In this document: positions 13,601 to 21,163 of the stretch, piece by piece
Numbering within the stretch: the first letter of the stretch is position 1
Layout: each line of letters starts with the position of its first letter
Assembly: GCA_016935885.1 (NCBI GenBank)
Contig: JAFGQA010000506.1
Location: 1 to 24,954, forward strand
Direction of reading: 5' to 3'
DNA from: Phycisphaerae bacterium
GTDB lineage: Bacteria; Planctomycetota; Phycisphaerae; UBA1845; UTPLA1
Length of the DNA: 24,954 bases
Position numbers and translations under genes: made by a program
Notes under the pieces: generated by a model
Databases searched by the model: none
What the model saw: only the letters and a program-made list of their open reading frames with translations
Told to the model about the DNA's origin: nothing

Positions 13601-15068
13601 AAGCGATGTTGTGAGGCCGAACCACCCCGCGCTGACGCGGGAGTCTCTGGATGCCTGCCTTGAACTGATCCGCCAGCAGTATCTTTCGGATGGTCAGCCC
13701 TGGGTCATCGGCTACAGCGGCGGCAAGGACTCCACCTGCGTACTGCAGCTGGCGTGGTGTGCCTTGGCAGAGTTGCCATCCCCGAAGCTGACCAAACCGG
13801 TCTATGTGATCACGTCAGACACTTTTGTGGAGAGTCCTGCGGTAGAGCGGCACCTTGCCGCCTCGCTCGATTTGATCAATGCTGGCAGCAGAAAGGCCGG
13901 GCTGCCAATTGTGGCTCATGTAGTTGGGCCAACCGTGGATGATTCATTCTGGGTCAACCTCATTGGGCGCGGGTACCCGGCGCCGTACAGCAGTTTCCGA
14001 TGGTGTACGGATCGGATGAAGATTGCGCCGGCTACGGCTTTCATTCGCAGCAAGGTGGCCGAACATGGGGAGGTTACCATATTGCTGGGGGCCAGGAAGG
14101 CTGAGAGCGCAACACGCGCACAAGTAATGAAGCATCGCAAAACGCGCGGTTCTCAGTCGAGGGTCTTCAAACACAGCTCCCTGCCGAATGCGTGGGTCTT
14201 CACGCCGATAGAGGAGTGGTCTACTCAGGATGTCTGGACCTACCTCACGAGCACACCGTGCCCTTGGGGCGGGAACAACAGTGACCTCGTGACCATGTAC
14301 CGCAACGCCCAGGCTGGCGAATGCCCGCTGGTAATCGACAAGTCAACACCGGCATGTGGCGGCGGGCGCTTTGGTTGTTGGGTGTGCACCGTTGTGGATC
14401 GAGATCGCACGATGGAAGCCATGATCGACAACGGCGAGACTTGGCTCCAACCCATGTTGGATTTTCGCAATTGGCTTGCCGCCACAGGTGACGAGAACAC
14501 GGACAAGAGCGCAATCCGGGACTTCAGACGGAGAACAGGAAAAATCCAATTCTTCATCGATGCAGACCGTAAGAGGCAATTGATCCATGGGCCCTTCAAG
14601 TTGGCCTTTCGTGGGCAGATCCTGAAGCGGCTTCTCGACGCGCAGGTGAAGATGCGGAGGATGGGAGCCGACCCCACACCTAAGCTGATCCGTGATGAGG
14701 AGCTGCATCGGATCAGACAGATCTGGCTGCATGAGGAGGGGGATTGGGGAGATTCGCTGCCGGTCATCTATGAGCAGACTATGGGCGAGCGGTTAGAGTG
14801 GCTTAATGACGATTGGTCGGGGATGGGGGGCGCTGAGAAGAAGGTCCTGGAGGAGATTAGCCGGGAATATGGTGTGCCGGATGGCTTGCTTGTCGAACTC
14901 ATGGACAAGGAACGGGAGTTCCACGGCATGAGTCGAAGGGCAGGCGTGTGCGCGGAACTCAGGCGAATTCTGAAGAAGGACTGGAGATCACTGGAGGAGG
15001 CGTGGGCAGGCCAAGAGGTCGCCAGCAAGGACGCACAGGTGGTCGCGGAGGAGCCCAGTGCGCATTAA
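13578..15068 (+). CDS. dndC: DndC, PAPS-reductase-like DNA sulfur transferase
   Basis: This 496-residue protein has the ATP pyrophosphatase P-loop GYSGGKDST at 45-53, as in PAPS reductases and DndC. Cysteines C228, C249, C260, C267 and C270 (CPW, GECP, ACGGG, GCWVC) are suitable for the Fe-S cluster known in this family. An SSFRWCTDRMKI motif lies between. DndC with DndD and DndE activates the DNA backbone and inserts sulfur supplied by DndA. The C-terminal third (charged, helical) is typical of DndC rather than plain PAPS reductase. The ATG at 13578 lies inside the end of dndB; AGGAG occurs further upstream than usual. It overlaps dndD by 11 bp. Confidence 0.95.
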   Translation: MVKRAEHRSDVVRPNHPALTRESLDACLELIRQQYLSDGQPWVIGYSGGKDSTCVLQLAWCALAELPSPKLTKPVYVITSDTFVESPAVERHLAASLDLINAGSRKAGLPIVAHVVGPTVDDSFWVNLIGRGYPAPYSSFRWCTDRMKIAPATAFIRSKVAEHGEVTILLGARKAESATRAQVMKHRKTRGSQSRVFKHSSLPNAWVFTPIEEWSTQDVWTYLTSTPCPWGGNNSDLVTMYRNAQAGECPLVIDKSTPACGGGRFGCWVCTVVDRDRTMEAMIDNGETWLQPMLDFRNWLAATGDENTDKSAIRDFRRRTGKIQFFIDADRKRQLIHGPFKLAFRGQILKRLLDAQVKMRRMGADPTPKLIRDEELHRIRQIWLHEEGDWGDSLPVIYEQTMGERLEWLNDDWSGMGGAEKKVLEEISREYGVPDGLLVELMDKEREFHGMSRRAGVCAELRRILKKDWRSLEEAWAGQEVASKDAQVVAEEPSAH

Positions 15069-17118
15069 TCGTGTAGTCTTGGAGAACTACGGACTGTACT
15101 CGGGTCGGAACGAGCTTGAACTTGCACCACGGTCCAAAGGTGAGTTGTCGCGGCCAATCATTCTGATCGGAGGGATGAATGGTGCGGGCAAAACAACACT
15201 CCTGGACGCTGTGCGGTTGGCACTCTATGGGAAAAGCGCAGTCGGTGACCGGATAAGCGAGAAACGATACCAAGAACACCTGCGGGGTCTTGTGCACCGA
15301 TCGCGGAGTTCTCTGGTGCAATTCGACTTTGCGCGCGTGGGCGTGGACTTCGATCTCGTGTTCAGAGGGACCCGCGAGACCTACTACGTACAACGGTCCT
15401 GGAGCCTGCGGACCGGGGGCAGCGTTGAGGAGAGCCTGCAGGTCTGCAAACATGACGCCGCGTCGCGTAACGGGGACTACAGCACATGGCCGAGCTTGCC
15501 CGATCTAGAACCCGAGCACTGGCAAGCGTTCGTCAGCGATGTTGTGCCAGAACGGCTCTCGCAGCTCTTCTTCTTTGACGGGGAGAAGATAAAGAGCATT
15601 GCAGATGACATCTCGGGAGACAGGGCGATAGCCGGCTCCATACGGTCTCTGCTCGGGCTAGACATCGTCGTTCGGTTGAAGGCTGACCTGACGATCTTGG
15701 CAGCGCGTGAGACAGAAGACCATCTGGATAGGGCCGAGGCTAGCGCCCTCGATCGGGTACTTGCGGAGATCGAGGCGCTGGATGTAGCGGTCGCCACGGA
15801 GGAGCAGAACCGGGCAGAGATCGAGACGGAGATTCGAGGCGCTGAGGGGGAGATCAAGAGGCTCGAACGGCAGCTCCAGGAGCAAGGCGGCGCGTTCGCG
15901 CAGGAGCGACCGCTGAAGCAGGAGCGGCGAAGAGCGCTCGAGGGCGAAATCCAAGACCTACAGCGTAGGATTCGCCTGGAAAGCGAGGGCTTGTTTCCCT
16001 TGGGGCTTTGTCCGGGCGTCGCAAAGGCTCTCGAGAAGCAGATTGACAGTGAAAGTCGGGTTCGGCGGCGGGCGGCTGTGCAAGGGGAGATCCAGGACCT
16101 GCAGGGGAAAATCATCCGGAAGCTCTCAAGAGCCGTCAACCTGCCAGACCCAAGAGGCCGGCGGGAAGCTGTTCAGATCGTGCGGGAGACGGTGGCTGCG
16201 CAGTTGGGGCATGATGAAAGAAGAAGCGCCCGCAACGGCGTGCAGCTTGGTCTTTCGAAGTCAGATGAGGGGCAGATACTCGCCTGGCTCCACGAAGCGC
16301 GCTCGGCTGCCGCGGCTACAGTTCGGCGGCTCTGCCGGGAGATCGAGGCGAAAGAGAGAGAAGCCCAGGAGATCGAACGCCAGCTCAGTCGAGCACCTGA
16401 CCAGATGGTCCTGGCGCCTGTATTCGCTGATCTGAGCGTGCAGAATCAGTTATTGGGGCAGAAACGCGCGGAGTTGAAGGCCCTCGACGAGAGGATAGCC
16501 TCCGCTCGAAATGAGATGGCGGCGAAGGAACGTGAGAGAGAACGACTGATGGCACGAGGCAAGGAGAAGGCTGACGTGCGGAGTCGGCTTGAAGTAGTCG
16601 GGAAAGTGCAGGGCGCCTTGAATCGGTATCTGGCGAGGCTGACAGAGATCAAAGTAGGGGCGCTGTGCCGTGCGGTGACAGAATGCTTCAATCGCCTGTC
16701 GCGGAAAGGGGACCTGCTGCACGGTATCTCAATCGACCCGCAGACGTTCGAGGTGAGACTGCACGGCGCGGAGGGGTATACGATTCCCCGCGGGGAACTG
16801 TCGGCCGGAGAGAAACAGATCCTAGCGATTTCCATCCTGTGGGGGTTGGCTAGGACTTCAGGGCGCCCCCTGCCGGTCATCATTGACACTCCGCTCGGGA
16901 GACTCGACAGCGCCCACAGGATGAACTTGGTGCAGAACTACTTCCCGCATGCCGGGCACCAAGTGGTTCTTCTCTCAACGGATACCGAGGTGGACAGGCA
17001 CTTGTTTGAGGAGATGAAGCCACACATCTCACACTGCTATCACCTGGTGTACGACAAGCAAGAACGGCGGACGTGCGCACGGCAGGAGTATTTCTGGAAG
17101 GAGCACATTCATGCGTGA
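15058..17118 (+). CDS. dndD: DndD, SMC-like ATPase of DNA phosphorothioation
   Basis: This 686-residue SMC/Rad50-like ATPase has Walker A GGMNGAGKTT at 38-47, the ABC signature LSAGEKQ at 581-587 and Walker B VIIDTP at 607-612. Between them are long Glu/Arg-rich coiled coils (roughly 205-310 and 390-530). The FFDGEKI motif around residue 170 is characteristic of DndD and related DNA-modification ATPases. DndD is thought to use ATP to alter DNA structure for sulfur insertion by DndC. It starts with GTG at 15058, with GGAGGAG upstream, inside the end of dndC. Its stop overlaps the dndE start by 8 bp, so the genes are translationally coupled. Confidence 0.95.
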   Translation: MRINRVVLENYGLYSGRNELELAPRSKGELSRPIILIGGMNGAGKTTLLDAVRLALYGKSAVGDRISEKRYQEHLRGLVHRSRSSLVQFDFARVGVDFDLVFRGTRETYYVQRSWSLRTGGSVEESLQVCKHDAASRNGDYSTWPSLPDLEPEHWQAFVSDVVPERLSQLFFFDGEKIKSIADDISGDRAIAGSIRSLLGLDIVVRLKADLTILAARETEDHLDRAEASALDRVLAEIEALDVAVATEEQNRAEIETEIRGAEGEIKRLERQLQEQGGAFAQERPLKQERRRALEGEIQDLQRRIRLESEGLFPLGLCPGVAKALEKQIDSESRVRRRAAVQGEIQDLQGKIIRKLSRAVNLPDPRGRREAVQIVRETVAAQLGHDERRSARNGVQLGLSKSDEGQILAWLHEARSAAAATVRRLCREIEAKEREAQEIERQLSRAPDQMVLAPVFADLSVQNQLLGQKRAELKALDERIASARNEMAAKERERERLMARGKEKADVRSRLEVVGKVQGALNRYLARLTEIKVGALCRAVTECFNRLSRKGDLLHGISIDPQTFEVRLHGAEGYTIPRGELSAGEKQILAISILWGLARTSGRPLPVIIDTPLGRLDSAHRMNLVQNYFPHAGHQVVLLSTDTEVDRHLFEEMKPHISHCYHLVYDKQERRTCARQEYFWKEHIHA

Positions 17119-17527
17119 GCTAGCCCTTCGGAAGATCCCGTTCACCGCAGAATCAGACAACCGGCTGCGAACGCTCAAGGCACGGACGGGACTCGACCGA
17201 AATTACATATGTCGAATGGGATTCTGTCTATCGCTCGAGGAACCAGGAGTACCGACCGCGTCGACAGAGAAAGCGGTGGGGGCTAGGGAAATCGACCGCT
17301 ACACCCTGCTTGGGCAACATGCGCGAGCATATGAGGCGCTTATGCTGGCGTGGATGAACGAGAATAAGGTCAAACCGTCCTCTGCAGGCGGCATCGATGG
17401 GATGTTCGTTGCTCACATGAATCGTGGTGTGGAGATCATGGTCGCGCGCGTTCGCAGTCTGGCGGACCTGGCAGGACTTTTGCCGAAGCAGCGTAATCGG
17501 CGGTCTGGCCTAAGACGGCGAAAGTGA
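17111..17527 (+). CDS. dndE: DndE DNA sulfur modification protein
   Basis: This 138-residue basic protein matches DndE: an N-terminal FTAESDNRLRTLKARTGLDRNYICRMGFCLSLEE pattern, a DRYTLLGQHARAYEALMLAW helix, and HMNRGVEIMVARVRSLADL near the end. Known DndE binds nicked double-stranded DNA and forms part of the sulfur-inserting complex with DndC and DndD. The C-terminal RNRRSGLRRRK tail is very basic. The ATG at 17111 lies inside the end of dndD. It is followed after 9 bp by dndA. Confidence 0.92.
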   Translation: MRELALRKIPFTAESDNRLRTLKARTGLDRNYICRMGFCLSLEEPGVPTASTEKAVGAREIDRYTLLGQHARAYEALMLAWMNENKVKPSSAGGIDGMFVAHMNRGVEIMVARVRSLADLAGLLPKQRNRRSGLRRRK

Positions 17528-17536
17528 GAGGGCATC

Positions 17537-18712
17537 ATGCCCGAAGAGCTGAGATTGCCAGTCTATCTGGACTACCAAGCCACAACGCCGGTGGATCCGC
17601 GCGTGCTCGAGGCCATGACGCCCTACTTCAGCCGGGTCTTCGGCAATGCGGCTTCTAAGAATCACGCCTTCGGTCGGGACGCCCATCGGGCTGTGGAGAC
17701 AGCACGCGAGACTATTGGCGCAGGTCTTCACGCCAAGCCACAGGACATCTGTTTCACCTCCGGAGCGACCGAGGCGATTAACCTGGCCATCAAAGGTGTC
17801 TTCTACGCCCATCGGGACAAGAAGCCTCATTTTGTCACAGTAGTAACTGAACATAAGGCTGTGCTCGATTCCATGAAGCGGATCGAATCTGAAGGGGCGC
17901 AGGTCACGTATCTACGGGCGGATGCGAAGGGGATGCTCGATCCTGCTGCGGTTGCTCAGGCGATCCGCGCCGAGACTATCCTCGTGAGCGTCATGGCCGC
18001 GAACAACGAGATTGGCGTCATCCAGCCGCTCGGCGAGATCGGGAGAGTCTGCCGGGAGCGCGACGTGTTCTTCATGACCGACGCGACGCAGGCGTTCGGC
18101 AAGATCCCGATCGACGTGGAGAAGATGAACATCGACCTCTTGACTTGCTCTGCACACAAGATGTATGGCCCTAAGGGGATCGGAGCGTTGTACTGCCGCA
18201 GAAGCCTGCCGCGCGTGTCCGTGCAGCCGATCATCGATGGCGGAGGTCATGAGCGTGGACTGAGATCGGGCACGCTAAATGTGCCGGGGATAGTTGGGTT
18301 CGCCAAGGCCGTGGAGATCTCGCTTCGCCAGATGAAGGCCGAACAGAGCAGGCTGCGCAGGATGCGTGACAAGTTGTATGAGGAGCTTCATGAGAAACTT
18401 GGCAACATCAAGCTGAACGGTCATCGGGAGCAGCGGCTGGCGGGCAATCTCAACATATGCGTCCCCGGCGTGGCCAGTGAGGCGCTGATTATCGCGCTCT
18501 CGAATGACGTAGCGATCTCCTCCGGCTCCGCCTGCACGACTGCCGCTGTAGTGCCATCGCATGTACTGAAGGCCCTGGGGATGAGTGATGCGAATGTTCA
18601 CTCGTCCATAAGGATTGGGCTCGGGCGGCCGACGACGGAGGCAGAAGTTGATTACGCAGCGAAGCTGGTCGCAGAGGAAGCGATCCGGATACGTGGGTTA
18701 AGGCAGGCGTAA
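17537..18712 (+). CDS. dndA: DndA/IscS-type cysteine desulfurase
   Basis: This 391-residue PLP-dependent class V aminotransferase begins with YLDYQATTPVDPRV, has the PLP lysine in SAHKMYGPKG (K208) and the active cysteine in SSGSACTT (C333). It removes sulfur from cysteine and, in Dnd systems, delivers it to DndC and helps assemble its Fe-S cluster. The ATG at 17537 is preceded by GAGAGGG. In many dnd loci dndA is divergent from dndBCDE or replaced by a housekeeping IscS; here it is the last gene of the operon. The NMSxEGVLLxA-like middle of IscS cannot be checked by eye, so IscS versus DndA rests on context. Confidence 0.93.
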   Translation: MPEELRLPVYLDYQATTPVDPRVLEAMTPYFSRVFGNAASKNHAFGRDAHRAVETARETIGAGLHAKPQDICFTSGATEAINLAIKGVFYAHRDKKPHFVTVVTEHKAVLDSMKRIESEGAQVTYLRADAKGMLDPAAVAQAIRAETILVSVMAANNEIGVIQPLGEIGRVCRERDVFFMTDATQAFGKIPIDVEKMNIDLLTCSAHKMYGPKGIGALYCRRSLPRVSVQPIIDGGGHERGLRSGTLNVPGIVGFAKAVEISLRQMKAEQSRLRRMRDKLYEELHEKLGNIKLNGHREQRLAGNLNICVPGVASEALIIALSNDVAISSGSACTTAAVVPSHVLKALGMSDANVHSSIRIGLGRPTTEAEVDYAAKLVAEEAIRIRGLRQA

Positions 18713-18718
18713 TGCGAC

Positions 18719-18733
18719 CGAGGTCGGACCTCG
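18719..18733. repeat. CGAGGTC/GACCTCG palindrome after dndA
   Basis: Two 7-base arms around a single G, six bases after the dndA stop. It lacks a T-run, so it is not a clear terminator. Related GAGGxCGGACCTCGCT or GGACCCCGCT sequences occur at about 18945, 22705 and 24599, each just after a gene or gene remnant, so it is better seen as a dispersed repeat. Confidence 0.5.
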
Positions 18734-18779
18734 TTAAGTGATTGACGGAAAGAGGGATGCGCAGAATACAAGGGCAGAT

Positions 18780-18935
18780 TCAAAAAGGAAGTGCAACGTC
18801 GGCGTAAAAAACCTCCACAGGTGAGTTGAAGTTCAGGACCTTTCTGGGTCTGTGATTGAGCTTCTTGGCGATGTCCCTCAGTTGTTCATCCGTCACTTGA
18901 GACAACGGTATACCCTTGGGCACGTATCGTCGCAC
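18780..18935 (-). pseudogene. IS30-family transposase C-terminal remnant
   Basis: On the minus strand, the frame ending at the TGA at 18780-18782 reads VPKGIPLSQVTDEQL, then AKKLNHRPRKVLNFNSPVEVF, which is the well-known C-terminal end of IS30-type DDE transposases (N-RPRK-L-F-TP-EVF). Only about 51 residues survive; the upstream part is replaced by GAGGGCGGACCCCGCT and repeat F sequence. It is a dead remnant showing that transposition has occurred at the right edge of the dnd operon. Confidence 0.8.
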
Positions 18936-18993
18936 CAGTCACTCGAGGGCGGACCCCGCTAACGTGTTCTTCGTCAAGGACTTCTCCAAGATT

Positions 18994-19050
18994 CAAAGGC
19001 AGATTCGACCTCTTACAGCCGCTTTTCGGGCTCGGAAATGGCTTCCAAGC
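18994..19050 (+). repeat. Repeat F, partial copy
   Basis: AGATTCGACCTCTTACAGCC, then GCTTTTCGGGCTCGGAAATGG and CTTCCAAG match the second half of 21704-21810. It lies between the IS30 remnant and the DUF429 gene. A GGGTCGGACTGG at about 19074 may be another fragment. Confidence 0.65.
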
Positions 19051-19096
19051 GGTCTCATTGCCTTCATCATCTGGGGTCGGACTGGGGCGGGCCGGA

Positions 19097-19741
19097 TCAG
19101 CAAGCGAAGTCGAATGGATGGGTTGGCGCTTGTGCTTTCACGAGCCACGCTGATTTGCTCTGAGACCATCTCCATGTCGCGAGGGCGGCGGCACATGCCG
19201 CGACCGCATGGTCTGAATCCGCCACGTGGCCCGGTATGCCTTTGACCTGCTGCGTGCTCAGCCACTGGAGCAATTTCTCGCGGCATGAATGCTTTCTGCG
19301 CATGTCTCTGATGTCTGCTACTGGAGCACCGTGCAGCACCATCGCGGCGCTTGGATGCACCTCGACAATTAAGATCGTGGCTGGAAGATATGACAAGGCA
19401 CGCGTCAGAGATATCCCGCGCAAGGTCAGATAAGCCATGCGTGTCATGGTGGGCGCCATGACTGTCCCTGAGCGCAGTCCGGCTTGAATGACCCGCTTCC
19501 TGAGCTCAGTGTCGGCCGGCCGGTCCCCACCGCCGGGATTATATGAAAGAGGTGCGTCAAGTCCGACTAGGACGCAAGCATGCTTGGCCATGTTGCTCAC
19601 GCAGTCGATGATCGCTCTGTCACTGGCCTGTTCAACCAGGTTCTCGAAGATAATGCATTCGGTCTTGTCCTGAAAAACGACTGCGCAGGTGTCCGTCTTA
19701 TTCGCCGGCCCAGAAAGGTCTATGCCGACGATTTTGTTCAC
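19097..19741 (-). CDS. DUF429-family protein (RNase H-like fold)
   Basis: This 214-residue protein opens with VGIDLSGPANKTDTCAVVF, has VLVGLDAPLSYNPGGGDRPADTELRKR in the middle, then ILIVEVHPSAAMVLHG, and ends with ADSDHAVAACAAALATW. This arrangement of Asp/Glu-bearing blocks is that of DUF429, predicted RNase H-like nucleases of unknown function. The start is GTG at 19741, overlapping the stop of the HNH gene (GTGA), with AAGGATAAG upstream; the two are one operon. Pairing with an SRA-HNH-type gene beside a DNA-modification cluster suggests a nucleic-acid processing role, but activity is unproven. Confidence 0.8.
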   Translation of the reverse strand: MNKIVGIDLSGPANKTDTCAVVFQDKTECIIFENLVEQASDRAIIDCVSNMAKHACVLVGLDAPLSYNPGGGDRPADTELRKRVIQAGLRSGTVMAPTMTRMAYLTLRGISLTRALSYLPATILIVEVHPSAAMVLHGAPVADIRDMRRKHSCREKLLQWLSTQQVKGIPGHVADSDHAVAACAAALATWRWSQSKSAWLVKAQAPTHPFDFAC

Positions 19742-20442
19742 TCGATCTTATCCTTCTTCTCTAGATTGTGCCTGGCACACAGAAGCTGGATGTTCTCTGC
19801 CTTCAGCGATGTCCCGCCCTTGGAAAATGGCAGGATGTGGTCGAAGTGCAGGTTGTCCCTGCTTCCGCAGATGACGCATTTCCCGCCGTCGCGTTTGTAG
19901 ACCTCTAACATTATGCGCGAGGGGATCACGCGGTTGTGAGGCAAGTCGCTCCTGGGATGCGCACGCTTTCGGCCAGTTGTGGCACGTTGCTCGGTCAGTT
20001 CGAGGCGGAATTTGAAGACCTTTCTTCCTCCGCTGTCCTCCTGCCACGCGTCGACAAGCTTGAACATGCCGTTGTACACCCAGATCCCGGACTTGATCTT
20101 CTCGTAGACCTTCACCAGGTCGGCTTCGGCACCATGATCTTTGTGCATCTTCGCCGCTTTGTGGAACTTGCCGTTCTCAGTCAGAGAGCCGCCAGGATTG
20201 AACATCGGTTGGTCCGCGTTCTTGGGATACGGTCCACCGGGTTGCCTCGGAATGTCGTGCCCTTCGTAGATCAGGGTCTTGCCATCGTCTTCAACGCGAT
20301 CGGCATACGGGGCGTTCTTCCGAAGGCTCATCAGGATGATGCTGGGCCCGCCATGCAATCGGAAATTCATGCCGCGCTGCAGATTGACTCCCTCCTCGCT
20401 GCACATTTCGAGGTAGTGGATGATCTGGCCGGGGGTGAACAT
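19738..20442 (-). CDS. HNH endonuclease with N-terminal SRA/YDG-like domain
   Basis: This 234-residue protein has two parts. Residues about 20-150 (GVNLQRGMNFRLHGG, YADRVEDDGKTLIYEGHD, KVYEKIKSGIWVYNGMFKLVDAW, KVFKFRLEL) look like the SRA/YDG fold, which reads modified bases by base flipping. Residues about 178-230 form an HNH nuclease: CVIC at 189-192, FDH at 200-202, KGG, and LLCARHN with C222 and H225. SRA-HNH proteins are typically modification-dependent (type IV) restriction enzymes. The ATG at 20442 begins the conserved part; the in-frame extension to 20643 translates repeat-like sequence. No ribosome binding site is obvious. It overlaps the DUF429 gene by 4 bp. The modification recognised cannot be read from sequence. 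Confidence 0.8.
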   Translation of the reverse strand: MFTPGQIIHYLEMCSEEGVNLQRGMNFRLHGGPSIILMSLRKNAPYADRVEDDGKTLIYEGHDIPRQPGGPYPKNADQPMFNPGGSLTENGKFHKAAKMHKDHGAEADLVKVYEKIKSGIWVYNGMFKLVDAWQEDSGGRKVFKFRLELTEQRATTGRKRAHPRSDLPHNRVIPSRIMLEVYKRDGGKCVICGSRDNLHFDHILPFSKGGTSLKAENIQLLCARHNLEKKDKIE

Positions 20443-20572
20443 GGGGGTGAAATTGGAAACGTGAAACTGGAAACTGGAGTGCTCCGCGTCCTGTTTCTGC
20501 CTTCTCCGTGCCCTCTGTGGTGCGTCTCTTCTTTTGCGTCTTTTGCGTTTTTTCGCGGTTACTCTTCCGCCG

Positions 20573-20803
20573 TCATTCCTCTCCGAGTAACCACCCCGTT
20601 GAGACAGCGAGGACCTTGGCGAGAGCCTTGACTTCAAAGTCATAGACTCGCCGCATGCCGTTCTCGATTTTCGAGATGCCGGCGCGGTCGATCTGGATGC
20701 CGAGGCGAGCGAGGCGGGCGGAGACTTGGTCTTGAGAGAGGGGAGTGTACTTGGTGCGAGCCAGGCGGACGCGGGAGCCGACTATGTTCTTCACTTTGGC
20801 CAT
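20573..20803 (-). CDS. Small XRE-family transcriptional regulator
   Basis: This 76-residue protein is almost entirely one XRE helix-turn-helix: VGSRVRLARTKYTPLSQDQVSARLARLGIQIDRAGISKIENG followed by VKALAKVLAVSTGWLLGEE. The ATG at 20803 is the only sensible start; the ribosome binding site is weak. It lies 130 bp upstream of the HNH gene on the same strand, separated by a T-rich CTTTTGCGTCTTTTGCG-type repeat, so it may be a separate gene or the controller of that operon. Similar small XRE proteins act as C-proteins in restriction systems; that role is inferred. GAACAGG inverted repeats lie upstream. Confidence 0.8.
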   Translation of the reverse strand: MAKVKNIVGSRVRLARTKYTPLSQDQVSARLARLGIQIDRAGISKIENGMRRVYDFEVKALAKVLAVSTGWLLGEE

Positions 20804-20815
20804 GGGTGCGTCCAG

Positions 20816-20846
20816 ATGGCTAATGGCTGATGGCTGATGGCGGATG
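20816..20846. repeat. Short tandem repeat of TGGCTGATGG-type units
   Basis: Imperfect repeats of TGGCTAATGGCTGATGGCTG immediately upstream of the XRE gene. No function is assigned. Confidence 0.6.
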
Positions 20847-20867
20847 GGCCTTCGGTCTGTGCTGGTT

Positions 20868-20937
20868 CCTGTTCTATTTCAGAACAGGGGCCAGGATAGC
20901 AGGAGGCGGGGGAGAGAGTGTTCCAGATCAGAACAGG
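20868..20937 (-). promoter_or_regulatory. Two GAACAGG inverted-repeat sites upstream of the XRE gene
   Basis: CCTGTTCT (20868-20875) and AGAACAGG (20881-20888) are a perfect 8-bp inverted repeat with a 5-base loop. A second, looser site has TGTTC (20919-20923) and GAACAGG (20931-20937). They lie 65-135 bp upstream of the XRE start, where operators for a small regulator would be expected. I see no strong promoter hexamers near them. Confidence 0.4.
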
Positions 20938-21015
20938 AGGAATGGCCGCGAAAAACACGAAAAGGCACGAAAAGCGGAAGAGGAGAAGAGAAGAGGAACC
21001 GCGGATTTCGCGGAT
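20938..21015. repeat. Purine-rich dispersed repeat (GAAAAACACGAAAAGGCACG type)
   Basis: GGCCGCGAAAAACACG, GAAAAGGCACGAAAAG, AGAGGAACCGCGGATTTCGC and GGATTACGCGGG. It is the reverse complement of the pyrimidine-rich stretches near 310-335, 2090-2125, 4205-4240 and 20515-20560, and similar to 24785-24885. It is non-coding. Confidence 0.6.
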
Positions 21016-21163
21016 TACGCGGGTTGGAGGAGGGGGGTGGAGGGAGGACCTGCGGTCGGGGCTCCAACGGGACTGGATCAGGCACTAAGGATGGGGGCCG
21101 CCGCTCGACAGCAGACGGGCGATCCGGTATAGGCTGAGAGGTCGTGACTGAAGTCAGGGTGTC

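Noticed and set aside
18719..18733. Rho-independent terminator after dndA
   Set aside because: The palindrome has no following T-run and related copies occur elsewhere, so it is better explained as a dispersed repeat.
20443..20643. 67-residue N-terminal extension of the HNH protein
   Set aside because: It overlaps the XRE gene and translates a pyrimidine-rich dispersed repeat (AKKRKRRKRR...), with no domain resemblance.
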